Assembly (NCBI GenBank): GCA_018257865.1
Contig: JAEUBA010000080.1
Span: 89,334-153,333 of the forward strand
Direction: 5' to 3'
DNA length: 64,000 nt
Source: Stereocaulon alpinum
Taxonomy: Eukaryota > Ascomycota > Lecanoromycetes > Lecanorales > Stereocaulaceae
Shown here: in pieces, positions 25,248-36,072 of the stretch
Layout of the letters: the number at the start of each line of letters is the position of its first letter
Numbering within the stretch: the stretch's first letter is position 1
Made by a program: the position numbers and the translations under genes
Notes under the pieces: generated by a model
Told to the model about the DNA's origin: nothing
The model's database searches: none
Seen by the model: the letters and a program-made list of their open reading frames with translations, nothing else

Positions 25248-25507
25248 GGTTTGGATATTTGGACACTTGGCATAGGGGAAGGCAGTCTTGTCAACTTGGA
25301 GATGAAAGTCCTATACTGGGTCGAAGATCTCTTATTAATTGGTATCAAGACGCCCAAGGTATGTCCAGATGCTAGTCCGGTCCCTTAGCGCCTTCGAGGC
25401 TTACCGTCCCTGCATCTGCCACTCTAATACACGACGGATAGCAGTACAATATACAGCAAGAATCTTTAGTCGCGTTTGATGTTCTCCCGAGACCTATCTC
25501 CCGCGCT

Positions 25508-26029
25508 CTAGAACATTGCAATCGGATTCGTGGCGTTCGCTGGCCTCGGTTGTGTCACATCCCAATGCTCCACAATGCAGGTACCGTCCATGCGATAGAT
25601 GTCGGCTAGAGCAATTGGCTCCTTGTTTGCCTCGTCGACTCGTACGTGGGCGAGTCCGACGTTGTTGCTAAAACTCATGCGAAGGACGGTCGATGGTATA
25701 TACGGAATGATGTTGACGAGCTTTGCGGCATTGGCGGCGCGACCTTGTGCATCGAAGGGGTCATGCTCGATGAGGTCCTCAGCAATGTAGGTGTCGAAGG
25801 CACCTAGGACGTCTTTTTTCACATAGAGATCATTAATGAAAGCGAAGAAGATCTTGCGCTGATATGCTTGGGAAGCTGGATGGCCAGGGCAGTACGACAC
25901 CGCCACGTTGGAGCGGGTTTCCGGCTGGGAGTATGCGGCGGCCCTATTTGAGACTGCCTGGGGGGAATGCGGGAAGGCGAGAAGACCGGGGAGCGTAGCG
26001 AGCGTGGCAACAATTGTAGGGAGCCGCAT
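25508..26029 (-). CDS. Secreted SnoaL/NTF2-like protein
   Basis: A single exon encodes 173 aa. The N terminus MRLPTIVATLATLPGLLA is a signal peptide, with cleavage likely before FPHS. The mature region has the layout of SnoaL-like polyketide-cyclase/NTF2 folds: a helical QRKIFFAFINDLYVKKDVLGAFDTYIAEDLIEH-type opening, the EHDPF motif, and a C-terminal strand with IYRMDGTCIVEHWDVTQP. The frame runs further upstream only to a TTG, so the ATG at 26029 is the start. A possible TATA element (TATATAT, about 26114-26120) lies some 85 bp upstream. Enzymatic activity and substrate are not evident from sequence; secreted members occur widely in fungi. Confidence 0.82.
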   Translation of the reverse strand: MRLPTIVATLATLPGLLAFPHSPQAVSNRAAAYSQPETRSNVAVSYCPGHPASQAYQRKIFFAFINDLYVKKDVLGAFDTYIAEDLIEHDPFDAQGRAANAAKLVNIIPYIPSTVLRMSFSNNVGLAHVRVDEANKEPIALADIYRMDGTCIVEHWDVTQPRPANATNPIAMF

Positions 26030-27282
26030 TTTTGGTCTGGTCAGCAAGGATTGAAAGCTGGTAGGTGATGATTGTGAGAGATACCGAGGAGTCGCACTTA
26101 GAAACGGAGCTTGATATATATCAGGATGTAGTGCCCCTGAGGGCCCCAGTTAAATACTTTGGACATGCAATGATCGCTAACCGTGACGAATGCTCGTATT
26201 ATATGACCGCGAACCCGGAGCGCCAAGTGTATCTGCATGGTCTCTCTACTTCAACGATCTTGGTCGAATCCAGATTCTCAAGCATATCAATTAGTTAGCC
26301 GCTCCAGTCAATTGCGTTACCATTGTTTTGATTCTCGTTTAGATGTATTCCGACAGAGTCCCAGTGCTGGACTAGGCACAGCTTGAGGAAGCTGGCCTTT
26401 GTGGGCATCCACGGATACCGTACTCCGTTGACCCAAGACTTTTGCTGATCACAAATTGAGGCTCTCGGGCTCGGGTATCTCATGCAAGATGCGGCAATGC
26501 AAGTCTCGGCCGTGCTTTATCCTGAGCGAGGCCAATCAGATCACTCGTAGTCAACCCTGAATAATGTACATCCACTGAGAGCTGTGGTCACTGCCACGCC
26601 TCGATCTATGTGTCGCAACATAGTACTACAGTGCCCGCAAGAGCCCGGTGCTCGGCAACTCTACCTTGCGCTTGGCCAGGCGCGAGACGACTCTCGACTT
26701 CAAATCTTAGGGGTTATGATACCCCCAGAAGGAGTCTCATCGAGCTAGAAGGCATCAAGTCGAGCAAACGAGCACAATATCTAGACACAGTATCAAGATA
26801 CCAGATACTGATCTTGTGAGTAACGTGTCCTAAAGTCCATCGCTACAGACAACCGGCAAATATTGCCCAGTGGAGAAAAAACCATGACCCAAAGCGATGG
26901 CTATCATCGTGTAGACAATGCTCTTCAACTACAATGATACCTTTGACATCTCATGAGCCGCCTTACCATATAGCTGTGGCAGGTACAATACAACGGTCGC
27001 CGAAAGCTACATAGCCGGATATAGGAATTCTTCGCCAGACTGCTAGTGGCTAAGTACGTCTGAATTGGGAAGAATAAGGCCAAATCGAGCAGGGTACGTT
27101 GCCGGTCATGAAATCTTCAGAAGGTAACAGAGATGCCAACCGGTCGTTAGATATAGGTTATTGCATCTTATAAGAGCCGCTATGCCGATTAGAATGATTG
27201 ACGAAGAAGTTGGTGTGATCGTGACCTTGAGCGCTCTCTAAACACTACATCCATTGCTATCATCCACCTCATTCCGTCTAAG
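26030..27282. other. Divergent intergenic region, 1.25 kb
   Basis: It separates the divergently transcribed SnoaL-like and PEBP-like genes and should hold both promoters. Frames inside it (26065-26298 plus, 26295-26483 minus, 26610-26819 plus) are short, abutting and without family resemblance. Confidence 0.45.
27168..27176 (+). promoter_or_regulatory. Possible TATA box of the PEBP-like gene
   Basis: The sequence TTATAAGAG lies about 107 bp upstream of the ATG at 27283, a plausible distance for a fungal TATA box. No transcription start is known. Confidence 0.35.
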
Positions 27283-27972
27283 ATGTTGTCTCTTCTCGCT
27301 GCGGCAGCGTGTCTTGCAGGAAGTGTCTTTGCCCAGACACCCCCAAGCTACAAACTTGCCGTGACAAATCACACGCTCGGATTGAAATACGGCGACATTG
27401 ATGTTGTTGCTGGCGAGACTCTTGGCTACAAAGGTCAGTCATTCAATGCCTACGACCATCGAGCATTGAGCAGCTGACTCTTGAACCCAGTCCCAACTTA
27501 TGCACCCCAACTCAGCTCTTCAACCCCTCTGAACAAAACTTACATAGCGATCCTGGTCGACACAATCGCCAATTACAGCTCCCCCATCCCAGCCAACCTC
27601 CTCTGGTTCCAACAAGATGTGACATTCTCGGCCAGCGGCGTCGCGTCTTATAATGGCTCAGCAGCTCAAGTGCCCTACCTCGCACCAGCAGCCGTTGGCC
27701 ATCCATACCTCGCACTACTATACACGCAACCGCCGAATTTCATCATTCCCGCGAATTTCCCATACAACAACACCTTCCGCAAGGCGTTCAATGTCAGCAG
27801 GGTCTCGGCCGACTTTAAGACACCATTATTGGAGGCAAACTATTTCTTGCTGGGGAGTAATTGCACCAATGTAGTGTCGGCGACGAAAACGGGAGGATAT
27901 GGTAGACCATCTGCGACTGGTGGTAATTACGGTGGTAGGGAGAGTCATTCGAGATTTGGTGCGCATTACTGA
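27283..27972 (+). CDS. Secreted PEBP-like protein
   Basis: Two exons (27283-27433, 27491-27972; 57-nt intron) give 210 aa. MLSLLAAAACLAGSVFA is a signal peptide. The body has phosphatidylethanolamine-binding-protein features: an AP-type strand before LNKTYIAILVDTIA (equivalent to the ligand-pocket DPD/DP strand), a P-rich LLWFQQDV strand in place of LHW, and a HPYLALLYTQP strand, the usual end of the PEBP core. The canonical pocket residues are altered, so lipid binding is uncertain. Several Asn-X-Ser/Thr sites suit a secreted glycoprotein, and the tail is Gly/Ser-rich. The intron falls in phase 1 and joins GYK to VPTYAP. Confidence 0.82.
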
Positions 27973-28301
27973 GGTAGCTTTGGGCGTGTACGAAGTAATA
28001 ATCTTGTAAGCTGGCCATTAGAAATGTGCAGATTCATGACTAGACAAAGCCTAATATGATTATTATTATATCACCTTCGTTCCTATATTAGCCCAAACCT
28101 GATACGGGTTGCATGTGACGTGAGAATGTGGATGATTGTCGGTCCCCATTATTCGTAGTTGTCAAGGCATTCATGGAGATGGACCACCGAGTATTGTCTA
28201 GAGGCCTTAGAATGATGAGAGCACCACTGATTGCAGCTGTAATAACAAAATCGATAGAAAGCACAGCTTCATAAGATAATGCTGAATGTTTTACGCATTC
28301 C
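27973..28301. other. Short convergent intergenic region
   Basis: The 3' ends of the PEBP-like and scytalone dehydratase genes face each other here. No gene or RNA is seen. Confidence 0.45.
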
Positions 28302-29172
28302 TCAAGCCTGAACCAGTCCCGCCACAGGGGTATTCTCCATTGTGCTCAAGGGCTCTTGCATAAGCTTGGCCGTGACCTCGGTCGGCATGATCTCAAGCGT
28401 GCTGCCAATACCGCTTGCCGTATGTACCGCCTCCTCGTCAATCGAAGATGTCCCCAAGGTCTCCATGGGCGTTGGTGGTGAAGAAGCATCCCTGTGTACT
28501 CCCGTCATGATAGCCATCTCTTGGGCTGCCACTTCTTGTACATCCTCTTCTTGATCACCAAACGTCTCCCGTCCACTAGCAAACACTTTGTCGAAATCGA
28601 ATTCGCCCCATCTGATCTCTGGTGCCAGTCCCGCAAACTTCCATGCCCCATCGACCTTGCGATACCAATGCTGGTTGGTGCCGTGCGCATGTCCTTTCAC
28701 GACAATCTCAGTCCTAGACTCGTCTGTGTAGCGTTGGTGTGGAACACGCAGTTGGTGCCATCCCACAACCTCGGTATCTGAGACTTTTTCCCACCTCGAT
28801 GCACCGATAAAGTGTTGCGTTTTCAGTAGTGGGTCACCCAGGACGTGAGGGTCCGAAGCCATGGCGACATACTCGTCGGCGGGCATAGACTCCCACATCT
28901 TGTCAAGAAAGGATCGGTAGTCGATACGCATGGTGGGGGCAGTGCATTTGCGGAGGCGTGCCCAGTCCTGCGGATATGAGAAGAGAGATCAGCGTTACGA
29001 GGGATGTAGAAGTAGCAGGATAGTTGGCCCACTTTGGCATCGTAGCTATCGGCCCATTCGAAGAGGGCGGCGTTGAGGCCTAGGTAGTCTGAGAAGGTCA
29101 GCTTGGAAGTAACATTGACACAGCGAGGTTAGGCCTACCCGAGAAGGAGATCTCTTCCGGTACAAGACGCAT
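28302..29172 (-). CDS. Scytalone dehydratase (DHN-melanin pathway)
   Basis: Three exons (29139-29172, 29033-29088, 28302-28967; introns 50 and 65 nt) give 251 aa. The protein opens with MRLVPEEISFSDYLGLNAA and continues FEWADSYDAK/DWARLRK, IDYRSFLDKMW, TQHFIGASRWEKV, HQLRVPHQRY and GHAHGTNQHWYRK, which are the known substrate-pocket regions of fungal scytalone dehydratase: the two Tyr of the YRSF/ADSY region and the paired His of QHF and HAH. The enzyme removes water from scytalone and vermelone on the way to 1,8-dihydroxynaphthalene melanin. The family ends soon after GEFDFDKVFASGRETFG; here roughly 70 more acidic, Ser/Thr-rich residues follow in frame. An in-frame TGA just before the ATG fixes the start. 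No other melanin gene is in the window. Confidence 0.92.
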
Positions 29173-30129
29173 GGTTGGTCAGACTGGTAGGTTGGTAAGT
29201 AGGCAGCTGTGTGCTCAAGTATCAAATGCTCGTGGACTCTTAAGCGGCTTCTTGGCTTGAAGACTGGTGTTGATATTCCAGCCTTCAAGATAGCATGTCA
29301 TTGCGGACGATCTTTTCTTGAAACAGAGCTTCTAAAAGAGCTCGGCGCTGATGGTTGATACACAAAGACAGGCCATGAAGCCCGGTCACCGGTCACCGAG
29401 ACTCACATGCATGGGAGTACCGCTCTGCTTGCCGGACAGGATATGAAGCGTACCTTGCGAGGGTTTGGGCGTCTCGGTTTCCATGAGACAAAGCAGGTAT
29501 GGCAGGTTGTACCATTGTTGACGATATAATGTGGTGATATGAGGGTTAAAACAAAACTCAAGATGCATATTCTCAGACCGAGGTGTTAGGATCGGAACCA
29601 AGAGGGTCTCAGCTCGACAGGGGTCAACACTAGCGACACTAGGTCGTCGGGGGTCACTAGTCTAGCTCCCGCTGAGCTTCGGCAGGGGTGAGAACGGATT
29701 GTCCGCGGAACTAAAAGAGATCTAGGCCGCATCTAGCCTCAAACGAAGGTGTTTTTTTTTGGGGAGTGACGAGACGTATACGGTAACTAGTGTGGCTTCC
29801 GTGCTGATTCCTAGGCCAGCCTAAGAGGCGAGAAAGGCCTAATATGGCTTAGCTTAGCGATGAATGTCACTGCACGCTTATAATTGGCGGTAGCTCCTAT
29901 CCCAACTATCTAAGACCTCGAATCCATCGACTACAGTATCATCAGCCCCTTCAAGGCCGACTTGGCTTTAACCTGATGCGCAGGACAGGGCATAACATCG
30001 CGAGATATTATTTCATCAGCCTGCTCTCGCCCCTCACACATCCCAACCTTAATCAGCGATCAGAATTGGAGAATTGTCTCGACCAAATCCATTCTACCGC
30101 CAACTGTCCAATCTTCATTGCTGGCTACA
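29173..30129. other. Divergent intergenic region, about 0.96 kb
   Basis: It lies between the divergent scytalone dehydratase and arsH genes. There is a T9 run followed by GGGG at about 29753-29764 and CTAG-containing motifs at 29.63-29.83 kb. The minus frame at 29386-29601 is not recognised. It probably contains both promoters. Confidence 0.45.
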
Positions 30130-31235
30130 ATGGTCACACAAAGGCACGAGCCTGCGTTCGCTAAGCTGGAGTCGGAAAACCCTCCAGATTATCGCGCTAA
30201 GTACAAGCCGTTTCTCCTTGATGAGCAAACGATATCTACAGACTGGATATCAGAATTGGAGCTGGACACTGTGGCAGATATGGCACAACAGGACTTAATT
30301 ACGACGGCACAACCTTTGCGGGTCTTAGTCCTCTACGGCAGTCTGCGCAAAAGGCATGATCACACCATCCACTTAATTGCTATCGTTTACTGGAACCCTG
30401 AACTCTAAAGACCCACTCTTTGAAGTCACAACGCCATGCTTATCGTTTTGAGCGCAGGTCTTACTCGAAATTGATGGCCTTCGAAGCTTCGCGTATTCTT
30501 CATCGCCTTGGCTGTGACGTCCGCGTCTTCGACCCTACCAAACTGCCCATCAAGAACGACTCGGACGAAGCTCATCATAAGGTGAAGGAATTGCGGGAGC
30601 TTAGTCGTTGGAGTGATGGGCATGTATGGTGTACACCAGAGCAGCATGGTAACCTGGCAGGTCCCTAACGATCGACCAACAAGTCTGAGCAGATGCTGAC
30701 CGGTTAGACTGGCGTCTTCAAGAACCAGATCGACTGGATTCCCTTATCGGCCGGCAGCGTACGACCAACCCAGGGCCGGACTCTTTCAATTATACAGGTC
30801 AATGGCGGCTCACAGTCCTTCAATGCAGTCAATTCGCTCCGAATCCTCGGTCGCTGGATGCGGATGTTCTGTATTCCTAACCAGTCCAGTTTGCCCAAAG
30901 CGTACACGCAGTTTACGGCTGAGGGTGACGAGACGAGCCGGCTGATGCCCAGCGGTAATCGGGATAGGCTTGTCGACTGCATGGAAGAATTTGTCAAGTA
31001 CACGATCGTCATGAGACCACGCTTTGAGCTATTCGGAGATCGTTTCAGCGAGAGGAAAGAGAGGAAGGCGAAGGTGGCAAGTCGAGCGATGGCTTCGAGT
31101 AGCCAAGAGGGAGCAGAAACGAGAGTGGAGGATACAGCGACAGCTAGCGTTGGCGTTAGGGTGCAGAGTAATGGAATTGGCAAGGCTGTGGTGATAACGG
31201 ACAACGTTAATGGAGTCAATGTTGCAGGAATCTGA
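30130..31235 (+). CDS. arsH: ArsH-type NADPH-dependent FMN reductase
   Basis: Three exons (30130-30353, 30458-30656, 30708-31235) give 316 aa. The flavodoxin-like core begins with PLRVLVLYGSLRKR/SYSKL (FMN phosphate loop), then DVRVFDPTKLPIK, WCTPEQHGNL, FKNQIDWIPL, QVNGGSQSFN and RILGRWMRMFCIPNQSS, all hallmarks of ArsH. ArsH proteins oxidise trivalent organoarsenicals such as MAs(III) with NADPH and confer arsenic resistance. The family match demands two introns whose donors both start with GC: AG/GCATGA at 30354 and TG/GCAGGT at 30657, each with a normal AG acceptor. Using a nearby GT for the second would break the frame. The remaining reading frame is clean, so the gene may be functional through GC-AG splicing. 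A C-terminal Ala/Ser-rich extension of about 60 residues follows the conserved FGDRFSERKER. Confidence 0.85.
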
Positions 31236-31958
31236 ATGCGATGGGCCTTGGATAAGAGATCACTAAAGTTTTTAGACCATCCCATGCAGTAAATGCTTGC
31301 CAAAAGCCAGTCAAGCATGGGGCAACTAGCAAACACGTTAAGTAAAGAGATATAGCAGCGAAGTACCGAACGACTCGCTTAACACACCCCAACGCAATTA
31401 ATGGACTCGGCGTAGCATTGTTCCTGGCTCGTTTAACATCGAATTGCAGGTTGGCCCATTTGCGGATACGGAATAAGCTCCGATTTCAGGTTGAGGATAG
31501 ATGACTTGTATTGGAACCTCCAAGCTGAACGGTTTAATGCTGATACCCTTGGCCTTGGCACGAACGGCTAAGCTGTACTGCCTAGCTATAATAGCGGTGC
31601 AGAGAGTTGGTAGAAGCGTAGAAGGAAGTGCGATTGGTGACCGAATTGCCGCACTCTATTATCCGGTGGAATGGAGGGTTGAGACGGAGAGACAGTCACC
31701 GTAGGAGAGTAAATCCGGTCACCACTTATGCTTTTCGATTGTAGCGTAGGGTGTAGTTCCATCTCCGAGTGATGAGGCCTGCTCTTCTGCAGGAGATAAT
31801 TCCAAGGGCCAGGCCTGGCTTGTTATGCATCGAGCTTGAGGAATTGATTGTGTAGCCGCAATAGGCCTTGGTCGGAGAGCATTGAATAGCTAGGTAGTTT
31901 AGGGAATATAGCGGTGGAGTGAAAGTTCTTGCCCTTAATTCAACTTTGATTTCAAATG
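31236..31958. other. Intergenic, 0.7 kb
   Basis: 3' flank of arsH, facing the 3' end of the unrecognised minus-strand gene. A frame at 31501-31704 (plus) is short and not supported. Confidence 0.4.
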
Positions 31959-32662
31959 TTAATCTTTGAATACAGATACCAATCGATCAACATGCGCTGT
32001 ATCTGCCTCACCGGGAGCGCCTTCTACCTCGACGAGAATCTTCATGTTAGTTATACAGGATGCTTTCCCAAGCTGGAGAGCAGCAGGCTCGTCTGTAGAA
32101 ATTGTCATTGTATTGGACAGACGGCTAAATATTGACGTTTTAAAGTTGTTGCTCATGGACTGAACGAACTCTGCAAGAAAGTCCCGAATGTCCGATGGGG
32201 GAAACTCTCCGTATAAGGCAGTAGCTTGATTTCTTCCCATGCCTCATACGTTTCCCGTAGACAGGTTTCCGAAATGCGAAGGACCAACTTCAAATGTAGA
32301 TAATACGCAATATGCGATTCAGTAAAATCTTTGGTTTCTTTCGTCCCTGTCAAGACTTGCTCCCTCTCCAGCGAGGGTGGAAGACTAATACATTGAGCTG
32401 GGACGGCAGGTGACTGAACGAGAAGCCATCTCGGAACCACAAAGCGGTAGGGTGCGATATAGCCAGAGGTGTATGAAGAGCAGCTCTCCAGGCGCTCGAG
32501 ATGTAGAGGCTCGTGTAACTCGGATAGGAACTGTGATAGTGAATATCAGGGATGTTTAGACGGCCAAAGGAGTTTCTGGCTCTTACTCACCCTGTGTTCT
32601 TTCATGAGTATTGCAGCCTTATCAACCTTCGTCCAAGTCCTGGAGATTCCTGAATTTATCAT
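31959..32662 (-). pseudogene. Unrecognised gene, apparently frameshifted
   Basis: A minus-strand exon pair is convincing: 32591-32662 and a second exon from 32530 down, separated by a 60-nt intron with donor GTGAGTAAG and acceptor TATCACAG. The encoded segment has regular coding character (for example YTSGYIAPYRFVVPRWL, and CLRETYEAWEEIKLLPY). It ends at a stop at 32153. A second coding-like frame then takes over and runs to 31959 (FLAEFVQSMSNN, MKILVEVEGAPGEADTAHV). The two frames would be one protein if a run of five C near 32199 lacked one base, or if a 35-nt intron existed there. Upstream of the ATG at 32662 the frame also looks coding but meets a TGA. I do not recognise the family; it may be a decayed gene or a sequencing error. 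Confidence 0.4.
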
Positions 32663-34269
32663 TAGGTCATCCGCATTGTCACCTACACGGTACTTGCGGG
32701 CCAGATACCTTGGAAAAGTGGTGTCACCTCATCCAACAGGAGAGGGATCAAACTTTGAACGATGAAGTACCCCGTAAGCTAGTCCAGGGGATGCCAGATC
32801 ACTGCGTGCTTCGGGTCTTGAAGAATATTCCGCTTGTCGACGTCTTTGACGATTATGTGGACCGTGGGACACATTTCGCTATTCCTCAATTTGTGTCCGG
32901 CTCATCAAGGACGGCTTGTCTGAAATATACCCACACTCTTATACTGTAAGAGTTGATGGAGTTGGACGCTGTCATGTATCGAGGCTGCGGCATGGCTCGC
33001 GCGTGTCACTGCGAGACTCGGATTGGTTGAGGCGAAAAGTCGCCGGGTTTCGACCAATCAGACCCTGCTAGTGACATGCCAACCTTCTGGCTTTCTAGAC
33101 TCCCGTGCCCAGTCCACAAGACAAAACCCTCTAACCAACATCAGAAATTTAACCTCCGCTGCAGAATAGACGCTTCTAGAACAACCGGTTGATCATCGAT
33201 CTTTGCGAGTAATGAGTCCGCAAATCGACAAAGAATCTACTGGGGAAAGTAGCCCCGTAATCCGACAGCCAGTATACGTCTTTGAGAGCTTTAGAATGCG
33301 CCTACTCCGCTATATTCCACGCCTTCATGGGGATTGACGATATCTCTGGGATACCATCGCCACGGAAGCTCCGTACGCTATCGGCATTCACTTGCTTCCC
33401 GGATTGGCTCCCGAACCCCACTTGATAATATGGAGGTACAGCATTCTCGAGCCTCGGATCATGGAGCTCGGGTAGATTTAGGGATTAGGAAAAATAACTG
33501 GACACGTGGAGCCAAGGTGGGGGTAGCAAGAAGCGGATACTACTACAGAAGGATGAGGCGCAGCAAGAAGATTCGAGAATAAGGAACTTCTACCATGTGA
33601 CCAGACAACGAGAAGTCCACTTCTCTGAGCAAGGCGACCCCGCCCCATCTTTTTTGTCATAGCTGCAGAGAGAAATCAGTGGATCGGCGGTATGTTTTCG
33701 TTCACGAACAGGCTGTCTTATGGATTTTCTGGCGTCGTAAACTAGGGCGAGGCTTATAGAGCTCTGAGTGTGGATCGTTCTGAGTCGTACTTTATGCTTG
33801 CGGGGAATACATTTAACCGGTCTGGCATTATTATCTTGATTATGAAACGAATGTATACAGTAGAGGTGTCGTAGTAGTTAGGTAAATGGCTAGCCAGCAG
33901 GGAACAACAATCTGCTTAACGTAAGCTTTTCTGCCAGAAAGCTGCGTGAAAATCGAAAATCTCAGCGGATTAGAAATGAGTACACTACCAAGAAGTAGGA
34001 AATGAAGTAAAGGCATAAAAGGCACAATAGGCATCCAAGTAGAAGGCCCTGTGTAAATAGATTCAGCGTGAGGTTGGTAGGGTATAAAGAATATTGAAGT
34101 CTGCCCCACGATGATAGATTTTTATTGGCGCCCGTACTTTCGCGACACGGCCCCGTGAATTTGCATTTCATAGAGTAATAAAGCTCCTTTCTCCGTCTGC
34201 TTTTACGGCGACTCCACCAGCAATTTGCAGTCTATTGTCCCCATCTCTCACATCTTCGAGCAACATTCG
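32663..34269. other. Intergenic, 1.6 kb
   Basis: The first 150 bp may be 5' coding remnants of the frameshifted minus-strand gene. A plus frame at 32611-32949 overlaps it antisense. Nothing else is recognisable; the final part should hold the monooxygenase promoter. Confidence 0.4.
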
Positions 34270-35999
34270 ATGTCGACCGTAATGGCGATAGAGGATGTCA
34301 TAATCATCGGGGCGGGCTTGGCGGGCATAGGAATGGGCGTGCAGATGAAGCGACAGTACCCCGGCGTGACTTTTGAGATATTTGAGAAGCTTGCCCATGT
34401 AGGCGGGACATGGACGCAGAACATCTATCCCAATCTGAGCTGTGATGTTGATTCCCAGGTATGAGCTATCGCGCCTAACGCTGCGATTTTCGAGGGCAAG
34501 CGGAACTTTTTCTCGTTGCTAACGAAACAGGAAAGTAGTACTATTCCTACTCCTTTTACCTGAACCCGAACTGGACGGAAACATTCGCAAAGCAACCCGA
34601 AATTCTCGACTACATCGACAATGTCGTGGAGCATTTCCAACTCGATCCATACATCAAACTCAACCAGGAATGCTTTACTGCAAGCTGGTCGGACGAGAGC
34701 TCTACATGGACCATGCAGTTTCGCGACCTGACCACAGGCAAAGAGTACACCCGGGAAAGTAGAGTGTTGATCACCGCTGTTGGCGTCCTCAACGTTCCGA
34801 AAGGTCGCGACGACGTCCCAATATTGAGTGGCTTTGAAGGAGACGTCATACATACTTCAAACTGGCGAGATACTGATTGGCAAGGCAAGAACGTACTGGT
34901 GCTCGGAAACGGCTGCTCTGCGAATCAGGTTGTCCCTTGGCTACTTGATGAGGGGCGTGTCAAGAAGCTTGTGCAAGTTGTTCGTAGCGAGCAATGGGTT
35001 GCACCAAAGGCGAACTCTCGACACAGCGACGTATTTAAATGGTTTATGACCCTTTCCGCGTCTCAGTCGCCCCTCTTCTAACAACACCAGGGTACTCCGC
35101 AAAGTTCCCCTCGCTGCTAGGGCATATCGCCTTTGGAAAGCTTTCCAGATGGACATGGGCCTACCCGCGTACAAGAAAACTAGTTCTGGCGCTGCTCAAC
35201 GCAAACATCTCGAAGATACGATAAAAGACTATATGGCCAATACTGCAGCAAAAAAATACCATGATATCCTGATCCCCAAATACCCATTCGGGGCGAAGCG
35301 ACCTGTTATGGATCACGGCTACTTGCAGGCAACCAACCTGGCCAACTTCGAGCTGATCAAGGGCGACGGTATCAGCGCGGTAGAAAACGACGGACATAGC
35401 ATCATCGACACACAGGGTGGACACCACGATGTTGACACCATCATCCTTGCAAACGGTTTCAAGACCCAGGAGCTTCTAACGCCGATGCGGATCTTTGGGA
35501 AGGGCGGGCGAGATTTACGCCAGCAGTGGAACGAATTGGGAGGCGCGAGAGCTTATATGGGGTATGTTTGCGTCCATTGTGTTTGTTCGCTATGTGTCAC
35601 CCTTTTGATACAATTTATAGGGTTGCCGTCTCCGGATTCCCAAACCTCTTCGTTCTGACAGGACCCAATACTTTACCGAATGGCAACTCGACCCTTCATG
35701 GCATCGAGTGCTCGGTGGTATATATCCTTCGGATTCTGAAACCCCTTCTTGGTGGGAAGAGCCCCCAGTCATCAACAGTCATGGTTAAGGCTGCAGCAGA
35801 AGATGCCTACAATGAAAAGCTTCAACACTGGATGCAAGATTTTGTATACAGCACGGATGTTGACACCTACTTTGTCAACAAGCAGTCTGGGCGCAATACG
35901 TTGATCTGGCCGGGTAGCCAGTTCGGCTTCTACTGGGGTCGGTGCATTGAAGGAGTCAAATGGGCCGACTATGAAGTCGGTAGGGTCAAGAGAAGCTAG
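34270..35999 (+). CDS. FAD-dependent Baeyer-Villiger-type monooxygenase
   Basis: Four exons (34270-34458, 34539-35041, 35091-35561, 35621-35999; introns 80, 49 and 59 nt) give 513 aa. The FAD site IIIGAGLAGIGMG is followed by an acidic strand end and GGTWTQNIYPN, typical of flavin-dependent monooxygenases. FEGDVIHTSNW is an exact FxGxxxHxxxW Baeyer-Villiger fingerprint, and VLVLGNGCSANQ is the NADPH-binding Rossmann loop. IILANGF and GFPNLFVLTGPN complete the family pattern. Such enzymes insert oxygen next to carbonyls or oxidise heteroatoms; the substrate is unknown. It is the only clear gene between arsH and arsM and converges on arsM with a 73-bp gap. In-frame TTG codons upstream were ignored; a second ATG lies four codons after the first. 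Confidence 0.9.
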
Positions 36000-36072
36000 G
36001 CAGAGAGAACGTATAGCTTGACAGCTGTATAATTCAAAACTATGCAATGACTGGAGATTAGCTGCTCATATT

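Noticed and set aside
30130..31235. Recent bacterial transfer of arsH
   Set aside because: It carries introns and normal codon composition, and ArsH is widespread in fungi.
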